Below are positions 8,414-15,734 of a DNA stretch of 64,000 nucleotides, piece by piece. The position numbers and the translations under genes were made by a program. The DNA is taken from contig NZ_SOCR01000014.1 in assembly GCF_004364335.1 (NCBI RefSeq), forward strand, positions 62,001 to 126,000, written 5' to 3'. The stretch is from Pseudomonas graminis. Its GTDB lineage: Bacteria; Pseudomonadota; Gammaproteobacteria; Pseudomonadales; Pseudomonadaceae. Positions within the stretch are counted from its first letter, which is position 1. Each line of letters opens with the position of its first letter. Below the pieces are notes generated by a model. That model saw only the letters and a program-made list of their open reading frames with translations, was not told the DNA's origin and searched no databases.

Positions 8414-8892
8414 CAGCTACTCAGTAATTTGGCGAACTCGTTGGTTTCCTTTTCTTTGTTGCCGCCGATCAAGCGCGTGCGGCTCGCGGGGTCCAGGCCA
8501 AGCATCGACCCGAACGTCACCATCTGGCGCATCGTTTCGTTAGCCGCGGTCAGGGCAGGATTCTTCATCGGGCCACCGGTGGCCCCGGTCACCACAATGC
8601 CGAACTCCTTGATCGACTCCTGGGCCAGGCGCCAGTTGTCATAGGCGCTGCAGAAGGCTTCGACGTTATGCAGATCAGTGATCGCGACGACGTTCTCGCG
8701 GAGCAGCTCTGGAACAATCATGTTCCACATGGTTGAGGCGCGATCGCTCAACCATTCAGGCGGGTCGATCTGGGTGATTTTGGAAAACTGAGGCTCTGCA
8801 TGATTTAGCTTGCGCTTGCCTGGATTACCTGCGAGAGCCTTCTGGGCCGTGGGTTTGGGAGTACGGCCCGACCTCCCCTTCACCCCGGCCAT
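8413..8892 (-). CDS. Terminase small subunit, P27 family
   Basis: 159 residues beginning MAGVKGRSGRTPKPTAQKAL, the standard N-terminal signature of P27-type small terminases (KGRSGR.p.P...k...GN.GKR). It recognises the packaging site and loads the large subunit, whose gene overlaps its 3' end. Directly upstream is a 161-bp gap with an inverted repeat that may hold the cos site. Confidence 0.9.
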   Translation of the reverse strand: MAGVKGRSGRTPKPTAQKALAGNPGKRKLNHAEPQFSKITQIDPPEWLSDRASTMWNMIVPELLRENVVAITDLHNVEAFCSAYDNWRLAQESIKEFGIVVTGATGGPMKNPALTAANETMRQMVTFGSMLGLDPASRTRLIGGNKEKETNEFAKLLSS

Positions 8893-9053
8893 GGGCCCAC
8901 TCCTGAACTTTATATTTCGCGGGTGTAAAAAAACGACTGAGGGCGCGGTCTAGAAGCCGAAGGCCCCAGACTTTTGACCCTCCCCACCCCTGGAAATGGG
9001 AATATTTCTCATTTTCACAAATTTCGATGAAATTTCACGAGAATCGCTCTCAT
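8893..9053. other. Gap between terS and HNH gene, candidate packaging (cos) region
   Basis: This 161-bp stretch has no ORF and holds a perfect 7-bp inverted repeat, AAATTTC-GAT-GAAATTT, at 9019-9035 in a locally AT-rich patch. HK97-type phages have their cos site next to the HNH and terS genes, so this is the natural candidate. The cut site itself is not identified. Confidence 0.35.
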
Positions 9054-9455
9054 TCACGTGCCATCGGCGCGAGACGCCTTCGCGTTGCCCCAGCCGCCGT
9101 CCTCTGCCGCCGTCTTGCGGCTGTGGCATGAGTGACACAGGCCTTGCCAGTTAGAGCGAACCCAGAACGCCTCTTTGTCGCCGCCGTGCGGCACGATGTG
9201 GTCGAGATCGGTAGCTTCCACCACCAATCCCCGTCGCTCGCACTCAGCGCACAGTGGGTGCTTAGCCAGGTATGACTTGCGGGCCTGCTGCCACTTGTAG
9301 CTGTAACCTCGCTGGCTGCTGGTCTCTCGCTGCTTCTCACGCTGCTTGACTTCGAACCGCTTGCCCACGTCTTTGTGCGCATCACAGTACCGAGGGTTCC
9401 GGGTCAGCACGTTGCAGCCCTGGGCATTGCAGGGTCGCTGCGATCTCAGCGGCAT
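9054..9455 (-). CDS. HNH endonuclease
   Basis: 133 residues with an N-terminal zinc-ribbon-like part (CNAQGCNVLTRNPRYC) and an HNH core: CAECERRG, then TDLDHIVPHGG, WVRSNWQGLCHSCHSRKTA. The DH, N and H residues of the catalytic motif are present, with four Cys positioned as a zinc knuckle. HNH proteins next to terminase genes (HK97 gp74 type) assist cos cleavage and packaging. It overlaps the preceding small ORF by 10 bases. Confidence 0.9.
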   Translation of the reverse strand: MPLRSQRPCNAQGCNVLTRNPRYCDAHKDVGKRFEVKQREKQRETSSQRGYSYKWQQARKSYLAKHPLCAECERRGLVVEATDLDHIVPHGGDKEAFWVRSNWQGLCHSCHSRKTAAEDGGWGNAKASRADGT

Positions 9456-9625
9456 GGTGTGCCGTCCATGTACCTGAGTGGTTGAGCATCAGGATCTTCA
9501 GGCTCATTCTCGGCCATCGCCTGGATCAGCAGGTCGAGGCGATGCGCTATCGTCTGCATCGCGGTTGCCTGCGCTTCCTGTGCTGCCGTTACTCTTTCCA
9601 GTAAGGAGATCAGCTGCTCGCTCAT
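9446..9625 (-). CDS. Small coiled-coil phage protein
   Basis: A 59-residue ORF beginning MSEQLISLLERVTAAQEAQA, with a helical, heptad-like N-terminal two thirds and an acidic linker. AGGTGG stands 5 to 10 bases before the ATG at 9625, and the gene overlaps the HNH start, so it looks translated and coupled. Function unknown. It overlaps a second candidate ORF (9504-9686) in another frame. Confidence 0.6.
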   Translation of the reverse strand: MSEQLISLLERVTAAQEAQATAMQTIAHRLDLLIQAMAENEPEDPDAQPLRYMDGTPCR

Positions 9626-9686
9626 ATGCCACCTTCGACCACTTGTTGATCCATGCGCGCCGTGCGGCGCAACCAGAGCAGGCCAT
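9504..9686 (-). CDS. Small Cys-pair phage protein (alternative ORF)
   Basis: A 60-residue frame beginning MACSGCAARRAWINKWSKVA. The N-terminal CxxC followed by a basic amphipathic helix resembles small proteins seen in lysis regions of Pseudomonas phages. Its Shine-Dalgarno match is weak, and 122 bases overlap the coiled-coil ORF in a different frame. Either both are translated or only one is real. Confidence 0.45.
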   Translation of the reverse strand: MACSGCAARRAWINKWSKVAYERAADLLTGKSNGSTGSAGNRDADDSASPRPADPGDGRE

Positions 9687-9700
9687 CAATCACCGTCCGT

Positions 9701-9970
9701 TCACTTGCTTTGACTGCGAAGAATCTGCGCATCGACCTGGTCGGCGCACGTGTCGAGCAGCTTGATGGCCTGATCCTTCAGTTCCCACACGTCGCCGTTA
9801 TCACGCAGATCGGTATCGTCTGCATTCACCCGCTCGCATGGGATCAGCTCAGGGGCTTCCAGCCTTATGGCTGTTGTCTTTGTTACCACTTGCGGCTTTG
9901 CCGCGCAGGCCGTCAGGCAAAGGCTGAGCAGCCCAATCACGAACAGGTTTGCTGTTGCGCTTGAGATCAT
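9701..9970 (-). CDS. Rz1-like outer membrane spanin lipoprotein
   Basis: 89 residues with a signal peptide and lipobox at residues 15 to 22 (LSLCLTACAAKP), so the mature protein should be lipidated on Cys22. The mature part is short and helical. Its first third overlaps the 3' end of the Rz-like gene in another frame, a typical Rz/Rz1 layout. With Rz it fuses inner and outer membranes at the end of lysis. Confidence 0.8.
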   Translation of the reverse strand: MISSATANLFVIGLLSLCLTACAAKPQVVTKTTAIRLEAPELIPCERVNADDTDLRDNGDVWELKDQAIKLLDTCADQVDAQILRSQSK

Positions 9971-10280
9971 CGAAATCCTTCTTGGCCTTTTTGGCCTTGT
10001 CTTCGCTGGCTTTGATCCGCTTGCTCAGGTCGGAGGTGTACGCGGCGTTGCGCTCTGCTTCGGCGCGCAGCGTGGTGATCGTCAGCTGGCTTTCCTTGTT
10101 GGCATCGACGGCCTCCTGCTTGGCTTTGGCCTCGACAGTGACCGCGCCTTGAAGCGTGACCACGCGGATCTGCTGGATTGCAATCAGCAGGCCCATGACG
10201 ATGACAATTACGATGCCGACCGCGATGGCTCGCAACGTGGAGCCAACCTTGGCTACTGCGACGACAGGTTCGAGGCTCAT
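9849..10280 (-). CDS. Rz-like inner membrane spanin
   Basis: 143 residues from the ATG at 10280. A single membrane segment (AIAVGIVIVIVMGLLIAIQQ, near residues 18 to 37) is followed by a long charged coiled coil and a Pro/Gly-containing tail. This is the i-spanin plan. Longer in-frame starts are rejected because they run into the holin gene. It overlaps the holin stop by four bases and the Rz1-like gene by 122 bases. Confidence 0.8.
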   Translation of the reverse strand: MSLEPVVAVAKVGSTLRAIAVGIVIVIVMGLLIAIQQIRVVTLQGAVTVEAKAKQEAVDANKESQLTITTLRAEAERNAAYTSDLSKRIKASEDKAKKAKKDFDDLKRNSKPVRDWAAQPLPDGLRGKAASGNKDNSHKAGSP

Positions 10281-10594
10281 AGTGAGTCCGCCTTGCGTCC
10301 GAGGAACCGGATGATCAGTTCGCGTATGGCGGTTACGCCGATAAAGCCGATCGTGCCGCCGGCGGCTACCGACAGGCTCGACGGCCAAGCCATCCATTCG
10401 ATGACGCTGCTTGCTGACAGGCTCAAGGCACCACAGATCAGCGCCTCGAGCACGACGCGCCATTTGTTGGCTTCTTTGCCTTCATAGAGCACGCGCAATA
10501 GAGAAATGGTTGCGGCCATGATCGCTCCTTGCCAGAGCGGATTCGACAGGACGAGCCAGACCTGCGCCCAGAAGTCAGGTGATTTTTCAGGCAT
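10277..10594 (-). CDS. Phage holin (LydA / lambda-family holin type)
   Basis: 105 residues. Hydrophobic segments are at about 20 to 35 (LWQGAIMAATISLLRVLY), 45 to 65 and 70 to 90, with a basic C-terminus (RFLGRKADSL). The start MPEKSPDFWAQVWLVLSNPL is typical of the LydA-type holin_3 family. It makes the inner membrane lesion that starts lysis. No endolysin lies beside it in this window. Confidence 0.8.
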   Translation of the reverse strand: MPEKSPDFWAQVWLVLSNPLWQGAIMAATISLLRVLYEGKEANKWRVVLEALICGALSLSASSVIEWMAWPSSLSVAAGGTIGFIGVTAIRELIIRFLGRKADSL

Positions 10595-10692
10595 GTTCGT
10601 CGTAGTCCGACATCCACCCTTTCGGGATCGGAAATGAGTCAGCCCCGCAGCACTCCCAGCTTAGAGCGATGGGTGTGGCGGGACTGAAAACG

Positions 10693-10718
10693 AAAAAGCC
10701 CCGGTAGATGCCGAGGCT
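10693..10718 (-). terminator. Intrinsic terminator (minus strand), second of two
   Basis: AGCCtCGG and CCGgGGCT form an 8-bp stem with one mismatch and a 6-base loop, followed on the minus strand by five T residues. It lies downstream of the terminator at 10884. Confidence 0.6.
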
Positions 10719-10883
10719 CGAAATAGTTGCGTGTCTTCCCACGCTGCCTGCCAAAGCCGCCCCGGCGCAATCGAGGTAATGGGGCTCAGAGGCTGCCGGT
10801 GTTATTTCCGTACGCCGCACTGCCGGCTATCGACGTCCAGGCCACTCCCGAAGGAACCACCCTGGCTATGGCGTCCTACATAC

Positions 10884-10906
10884 AAAAAACCCCGCACTTG
10901 GCGGGG
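10884..10906 (-). terminator. Intrinsic terminator (minus strand)
   Basis: A perfect 6-bp stem CCCCGC/GCGGGG with a 5-base loop is followed on the minus strand by six T residues, 20 bases after the stop of the unknown gene at 10926. Confidence 0.85.
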
Positions 10907-10925
10907 TATCACTACAGAATGGTTA

Positions 10926-11390
10926 TTAAAGCCTGCGGGCGTTCTCAATAGTCGCACCCGTTAAAGAAATTAAGCGGTCAAACAACTTGGTGAAAGCCGG
11001 CCCGCAGAATGACTCATCTTGCCAGCCAGGGATTATCACCCAGTATCCCTGAACGTCTTTTTTAATCATCAGATCGTAGACGAATTCGGGTTTTGGCTCA
11101 GCGTCAGCCGCGTGTGGAAAACTCAAACACAGGGCGAACGCAATCGATGAATCCTGCTTCGGCAAGCTGTTGGTTGCCCAATTTTTGAACGCTCCATCCT
11201 CGGCCGACACACCGATCGCAACTATCGGTCTCGTAACGCCTGCAACGTTTATCACGTCATTGCCTACGTCTAGATAATTACTAAAATCGGACCTGATACT
11301 GTCAATCATGCGTCGAAGATCGCGCCAGTACTCATCATTCGATTCTTTAACTTCGTTGTAGACTCGATGCAGATCTTCATATCTCGACAT
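10926..11390 (-). CDS. Unknown 154-residue phage-borne protein
   Basis: The ATG at 11390 is chosen because AAGGA stands 8 bases before it. The protein begins MSRYEDLHRVYNEVKESNDE, with an acidic helical N-terminus followed by an alpha/beta part (FVYDLMIKKDVQGYWVIIPG). It is bracketed by a terminator on each side (11468 and 10884), so it is an independent unit between Q and the lysis genes, a place where lysogenic conversion ('moron') genes often sit. Function not recognised. Confidence 0.65.
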   Translation of the reverse strand: MSRYEDLHRVYNEVKESNDEYWRDLRRMIDSIRSDFSNYLDVGNDVINVAGVTRPIVAIGVSAEDGAFKNWATNSLPKQDSSIAFALCLSFPHAADAEPKPEFVYDLMIKKDVQGYWVIIPGWQDESFCGPAFTKLFDRLISLTGATIENARRL

Positions 11391-11467
11391 GCGTGCTTCC
11401 TTTCGATTGCTGAGAAGGCAACACATTGACACAGCTCCACCAGCTTTTCGAGGCCCACCCTGGAAAC

Positions 11468-11494
11468 AAAAAAGCCCAGCGCAGGGGCCGGGCT
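11468..11494 (-). terminator. Intrinsic terminator (minus strand) after Q
   Basis: AGCCC and GGGCT flank a 12-base GC-rich loop, followed on the minus strand by TTTTTT. It lies about 75 bases past the Q-like stop and would end Q transcripts. Confidence 0.65.
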
Positions 11495-11570
11495 TTCGAG
11501 TTCGTGTCGCGCTGAATCAGCTGAACACCGTGCCATGAAAACAGGTGTTTATCCGCGAGGAAAGAAATTT

Positions 11571-11960
11571 CTACGCCGCCTCGCGAACCTGCTCAATGGC
11601 GCAGTCAATCCACGCCACACCGGCCTTGATGATCTCCCGAGCTTTTGCCTCTCCCATCTTGGTTTCCCTCCCGATACGAAGTGCGGGCCACTTCATTCCG
11701 AAGTACATCCAGACGAAGCCGCCCATTTGTGCATCGCGTTTAGTCAGCCTGGCAACAGCGCTATCGACAACCAATGCCACGTCGTCGGTGATCACGAACT
11801 CTGCGACACGGCCCTCGCCTGCAGTGTTGTCACGAATAAGCGCATACAGCGGCGACACATAGCGCGGAACGCCCATCCCGGACATCCGCCACCACCCCCA
11901 CTGCTCCAATAGGTACTCGGTGTCGCCCAGCGGCTTGCCCAGATACGTTCGTTTTTTCAT
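11571..11960 (-). CDS. Antitermination protein Q
   Basis: 129 residues beginning MKKRTYLGKPLGDTEYLLEQ, followed by WGWWRMSGMGVPRYVSPLYA. The YLLEQWG(x)W(x)R start and the C-terminal helix (AREIIKAGVAWIDCAI) are typical of the phage antitermQ family in lambdoid prophages of Pseudomonas. It would let polymerase read through terminators in the late operon, which fits the intrinsic terminators seen at 10884, 10693 and 1229. Overlaps the previous gene by four bases. Confidence 0.8.
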   Translation of the reverse strand: MKKRTYLGKPLGDTEYLLEQWGWWRMSGMGVPRYVSPLYALIRDNTAGEGRVAEFVITDDVALVVDSAVARLTKRDAQMGGFVWMYFGMKWPALRIGRETKMGEAKAREIIKAGVAWIDCAIEQVREAA

Positions 11961-12241
11961 GCTGCCTTCCTCGGATCTGGTTCATTCAGGCCGAATAGCT
12001 CACGCAGGAGCTGATCGGCGACTTTGCTCTTTGCATGCCCTTCGGTGATCCACCGCCCGGCGTACGCCTGAAAGTTGAGACTCCCCCGGTGGTTGCCCCA
12101 GTCAGCAACTAGGTCCATCAGCGCTGCGGCGCCGATCCGGCCGTTGGATTTGTCGAGCAACAGGCGGTTGCCTTGCTTCAGGAAATCCCGCTCGCCGGAG
12201 GTCAGGATCTTGCGTGGTAATGCTGCAGTTACTTCACTCAT
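11957..12241 (-). CDS. Small phage protein upstream of Q
   Basis: 94 residues from ATG 12241, chosen for the AGGAGA six bases before it. The sequence begins MSEVTAALPRKILTSGERDF and continues with a helical domain (GAAALMDLVADWGNHRGSLN). It sits between the internal recombinase (8-base overlap) and Q (4-base overlap), a place where nin-region proteins lie in lambdoid phages. Function unknown. Confidence 0.7.
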   Translation of the reverse strand: MSEVTAALPRKILTSGERDFLKQGNRLLLDKSNGRIGAAALMDLVADWGNHRGSLNFQAYAGRWITEGHAKSKVADQLLRELFGLNEPDPRKAA

Positions 12242-13583
12242 TGCCGTCTCCTGGCTGGGCTTGGGCGGTGCCTTTTCCAATATGGCTCCTCCCTTGGGAT
12301 GGATGCTGGTTTGCGCTGAAAGCCCCGGACTCAAAGGGCTGCACGCGTGTGCATACCGCTGGCTGTCCCGCATATGTCCCACCGTGAAGCAGGGCAAATC
12401 CTTGGCCGTCGAGGTGCTGATGCCATGCCTCCAGCGCCTTGCGTTTCATGCCCTCGGCGGTGGTGTGGATGTAGGTCGCATCCAGATCCTTCATGGCGTG
12501 GTTGAGCAGCATCTCGCCGACCATGTAGTCGACGCCCAGATCTGCCCAGGCCGTGCGCGCCACCTTGCGCAGGTCGTGACTCGACCATTCACCCTTGCTC
12601 ACGCTGGTGAACACAGTGCAGGCCTTGCTCGCACTCAACGCCGATCCGTTGCTGCCGGGAAACAGGAACGGCCCGCTGTAGCCCATTGCAAGCTGTCGGG
12701 CGCGGTATCGCTGTAGGAGTGCGCAGGCTTGTTCGGTAAGCGGCAGCGTGTGTTCGGCCTTGGTCTTCGTGTCGCCGGCGGGGATGAACCACTGGCGGGT
12801 CACGAGGTTGAGGTTCTTCCAGCGGGCCAGCCGGGTTTCGCCGAGCCGCGTGCCGTGGCAGAGCATCATCAGCGGCAACATGGGCTGCACCGGCACGGCG
12901 TCGAATTGCTTAGCGAACGTCTGTAGGAGCGGAGGCAGATCATCACCACGCAGGCGCGCTGCCTTGGGCCTGATGCGCGTCCGGACGAAGTCGGTGAACT
13001 TCAGGTCTGCCATCGGACTGATGTCGATCAACTTCAGCCGGGCGGCTTGCCGAAACGCCGCCGCCAGCACGCCGTAAACCGAGCGTACGAACGACAACGC
13101 GTATTTCTCCTGCAGGGGCCACATCAGCAGGCGATCGAGCGAAGACCGATTGAGGCTGGCCAGCTCCAGTTCGTGCAGACGCGGCACCAAATGACAGCGC
13201 AGCGCCGACTGCGCGCTGGCCTTGCGCTTGGCGGACAAACCACGATCGCGCGTCATCCGGTCGGTGTACCAGGTCAGCACATCACCGACGGTGCGCCAAC
13301 TGGTGGTGGTGGATGCCGCCGCCGAGTCCACGGCACGGCGCGCGAGGATCTCGGGCAACGTGGCCTGCATCAGCTTGGCGTTGATGCCGGGATAACTGCC
13401 GGCCTTGCCCCACTTACCGCTGACAACTACGTGCCAGGAGCCCTTGCTGCGATCGGCGGTCGAGTAGCGGAAGCGCAGCTGCGGATAGCGAGGATCGCGC
13501 AGCTGACGAACGCCGGTGGCTGCCTGCTTGCGGATTTCGGCGTCGGTGATGGCGACCTGAACGGTTTTGGCTGGCTTACTCAT
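12234..13583 (-). CDS. Second tyrosine recombinase within the replication operon
   Basis: 449 residues. An Arm/SAM-like N-terminal half (LTWYTDRMTRDRGLSAKRKA) is followed by a complete catalytic domain: Arg in CHGTRLGETRLARW, Lys-containing beta hairpin TKTKAEHTLPL, H-x-x-R in SSHDLRKVARTAW, His in LLNHAMKDLD and Tyr in ATYIHTT. The last 60 residues are low-complexity. It lies mid-operon between helicase and Q, far from the attachment site, so a role in integration is unlikely. It may resolve dimers or act in replication. It overlaps the helicase stop by 8 bases. Confidence 0.85.
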   Translation of the reverse strand: MSKPAKTVQVAITDAEIRKQAATGVRQLRDPRYPQLRFRYSTADRSKGSWHVVVSGKWGKAGSYPGINAKLMQATLPEILARRAVDSAAASTTTSWRTVGDVLTWYTDRMTRDRGLSAKRKASAQSALRCHLVPRLHELELASLNRSSLDRLLMWPLQEKYALSFVRSVYGVLAAAFRQAARLKLIDISPMADLKFTDFVRTRIRPKAARLRGDDLPPLLQTFAKQFDAVPVQPMLPLMMLCHGTRLGETRLARWKNLNLVTRQWFIPAGDTKTKAEHTLPLTEQACALLQRYRARQLAMGYSGPFLFPGSNGSALSASKACTVFTSVSKGEWSSHDLRKVARTAWADLGVDYMVGEMLLNHAMKDLDATYIHTTAEGMKRKALEAWHQHLDGQGFALLHGGTYAGQPAVCTRVQPFESGAFSANQHPSQGRSHIGKGTAQAQPGDGNE

Positions 13584-14955
13584 CGTCCGCGCCTCCTCGA
13601 TGGTTGCGGCCGGTGAACTTCAGCACCCGGCCCATCTCCACCTCTTCATCACTCGGAGGCTTCCCACCGAACGGCACGAACCGCACGAACTGCCCCTGCG
13701 CCTGCACCAGACACGTTCCCGGCTTGCCGTGACGGCACTTGCCGACGATCAGCTCCGTGACGCCGTTTGCTCCCTCGTCGGTGTCCGTGTCGCGGTGGAC
13801 GAGAATGACGACGTCGGCGTCTTGCTCAATCTGCCCGCTATCGCGGATATCGCTCGGGCGTGGGCGTTTGTCCGGGCGGTTGGTGGGGCCACGGTTCAAC
13901 TGCGCCAGCACGATCACCGGCACCTTCAGCTCCTTGGCAAGGTTCTTCAGCGCGGTGGAGATCTTGCCGATCTCCAGCGTGCGGTTCTGCCCGCCTTCGC
14001 CCGCGATCAGGGTGATGTAGTCGACGACGATCACGTCCAGCCCTTCGTGGCGCTGGCACTGGCGCGCGATCGAGCGGATGCGCGCGACGGTCATACCGGC
14101 CTGATCGCAGACGTACAGCCGGGCCTTGTGCAGGACACTCACCGCGCTGGTGATGCGCGGCCAGTCTTCATCCTTCAGCGAATGCCCTTCGTCCAGCCGG
14201 GTCAGGTCAACCGCGCCCAGCGAGGCGATGTTGCGCGTTACCAGTTCTTCCTTGGTCATTTCCAGGCTGAACACCAGGCCGGACCCGCCGAGCTGAGTAG
14301 TCGCGTACTGGGCGATCTGAACGCCGAGGATCGTCTTGCCGGACGCGGGAAGGCCCGCCACGACGACCATGTTGCCGGGGCGCAGGCCACGAATCAGCTT
14401 GTCCAGATCGGGTATCCCGGTCGAGAGCCCCTTCGGCGCCGTGCCCGAGAACTTCGAATCGATGGTGTCGATCACTTTGGGCAGGATGTCGCCGACCTTG
14501 TGATAGTCCGGCTCGCCGTCGTCAAGGTCGCGCAGATCGGCCATGGCCTGCTGGCCGCGCGCGATGATCTCGGCTACGGGCAGGTCATCATTAGCTGATT
14601 GGCTGATCGTGTAAGCCGTCTCCACCACCTTGCGCAGCACAGCACGTTCACGAATCACCCGGGCGTAGGTTTTCCAGCTCGAGGTGCCCTGCGCGTTTGA
14701 CTGGATGGTGGCGGCGTAGCCCAACATGCTGCTGCCGTCGGGCAGGAACTGGTGGTGCTCGCTCACCATGATCACGTCGACCGGGTCGCCTGCTTCGTGA
14801 CAGTCCAAAATGGCCCGGTACAGCGCAGCGTTCTCGATCTCATGGAAGTCGGCGATCTCGACCTTTGAGCGGACCTCGTCAATCAGCGTGGGGTCAACGA
14901 ATATCGCGCCAAGCAGCCCATGCTCGGCGTCTACGTTGAACAGTTCGCGACTCAT
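13576..14955 (-). CDS. Replicative DNA helicase, DnaB family
   Basis: 459 residues. The N-terminal DnaB interaction domain begins SRELFNVDAEHGLLGAIFVD, and the RecA-like core carries Walker A GLPASGKT near residue 195 and Walker B DVIVVDYITLI near residue 300. It is the full length of a DnaB. A phage-encoded helicase that replaces host DnaB at the phage origin is expected. It overlaps the loader gene by four bases. Confidence 0.93.
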   Translation of the reverse strand: MSRELFNVDAEHGLLGAIFVDPTLIDEVRSKVEIADFHEIENAALYRAILDCHEAGDPVDVIMVSEHHQFLPDGSSMLGYAATIQSNAQGTSSWKTYARVIRERAVLRKVVETAYTISQSANDDLPVAEIIARGQQAMADLRDLDDGEPDYHKVGDILPKVIDTIDSKFSGTAPKGLSTGIPDLDKLIRGLRPGNMVVVAGLPASGKTILGVQIAQYATTQLGGSGLVFSLEMTKEELVTRNIASLGAVDLTRLDEGHSLKDEDWPRITSAVSVLHKARLYVCDQAGMTVARIRSIARQCQRHEGLDVIVVDYITLIAGEGGQNRTLEIGKISTALKNLAKELKVPVIVLAQLNRGPTNRPDKRPRPSDIRDSGQIEQDADVVILVHRDTDTDEGANGVTELIVGKCRHGKPGTCLVQAQGQFVRFVPFGGKPPSDEEVEMGRVLKFTGRNHRGGADDE

Positions 14956-15734
14956 GCGGCACCCCGCGCGGACGGCCAGCGGAACAGCACCACCAGCCCG
15001 CCTTTGTCACGGAGACGATCGACAGCGCGGTCGCCCAGGCAGTGGCGCAGGTCGGCCATGCCGAGATTGCTCACCACGATGGTCGGGCGCAGCTGCTCGT
15101 ATCGGCCGTTGATGACCTCAAACAGCACGGTGCGCTCGAAATCGGTGCCGTGCTGCACGCCCACCTCATCGATGACCAGCAAGTGCGGCCGGACCAGATC
15201 GGCGTAGACCTGGGATTCCGTTTTGCTGGGCGAGCCGAAGGTGTCTTTGACGCTGCGGATGATGCCGCCAGCCGTGGCGTAGCGGCCGATAAGACCCTGC
15301 GAGCCGAAGTGGCGGATGACCTGCTGCAGGATGCCGGTCGCAAGATGCGTCTTCCCGGTACCGACCTGGCCGAGCAGCATCATCGAGCGACCGACAAGGA
15401 AGTTCTCGCTGAAGGCGTCGATGTAGCCGGTCGCCGTGCTACAGGCCTGAAGCTTGCCCTGATCTTGACCAGCAGCCCACGTATCCAGCGAAGAGCTCTG
15501 AAAGCGCAGCGGGATGCCGGCGTCCAGCAGACGTTCATTCATTAGGCGATCACGGTGCAGCGTCACGCCAGCGGTGCGGGTTTCGTATTCCTGCGCGTGG
15601 CGTTTGTCGAAATGGCAGCGTGGGCAGCCGTACCAAGCCGGCTCAGCGCCGAACTGCTCGACCAGCGAATCGGTGAACTGGCCGTGATCCGGGCAGTCCC
15701 GAGTCGCGGTTTCAAGCGTGTATTTGATCTTCAT
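14952..15734 (-). CDS. DnaC/IstB-like helicase loader ATPase
   Basis: 260 residues from ATG 15734. A zinc-knuckle-like CPDHG...CPRC lies at residues 14 to 38. The AAA+ core has Walker A GQVGTGKTHLA near residue 120 and Walker B LLVIDEVGVQ. These are features of DnaC-type loaders. Longer in-frame starts overlap the O-like gene. It is placed between the initiator and helicase genes and would load the phage helicase at the origin. Confidence 0.9.
   Translation of the reverse strand: MKIKYTLETATRDCPDHGQFTDSLVEQFGAEPAWYGCPRCHFDKRHAQEYETRTAGVTLHRDRLMNERLLDAGIPLRFQSSSLDTWAAGQDQGKLQACSTATGYIDAFSENFLVGRSMMLLGQVGTGKTHLATGILQQVIRHFGSQGLIGRYATAGGIIRSVKDTFGSPSKTESQVYADLVRPHLLVIDEVGVQHGTDFERTVLFEVINGRYEQLRPTIVVSNLGMADLRHCLGDRAVDRLRDKGGLVVLFRWPSARGAA

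Larger units (their letters stand above)
10595..10925. other. Non-coding gap upstream of the lysis cassette
   Basis: The 331 bases between the holin and the unknown gene at 10926 carry two minus-strand intrinsic terminators and no convincing gene. A 77-codon minus frame here is punctuated by one of the terminators and is taken as chance. The late promoter may lie here or further upstream; no match strong enough to call was found. Confidence 0.6.

Noticed and set aside
10587..10820. 77-codon minus-strand ORF upstream of the holin
   Set aside because: It spans an intrinsic terminator and has no ribosome-binding site.
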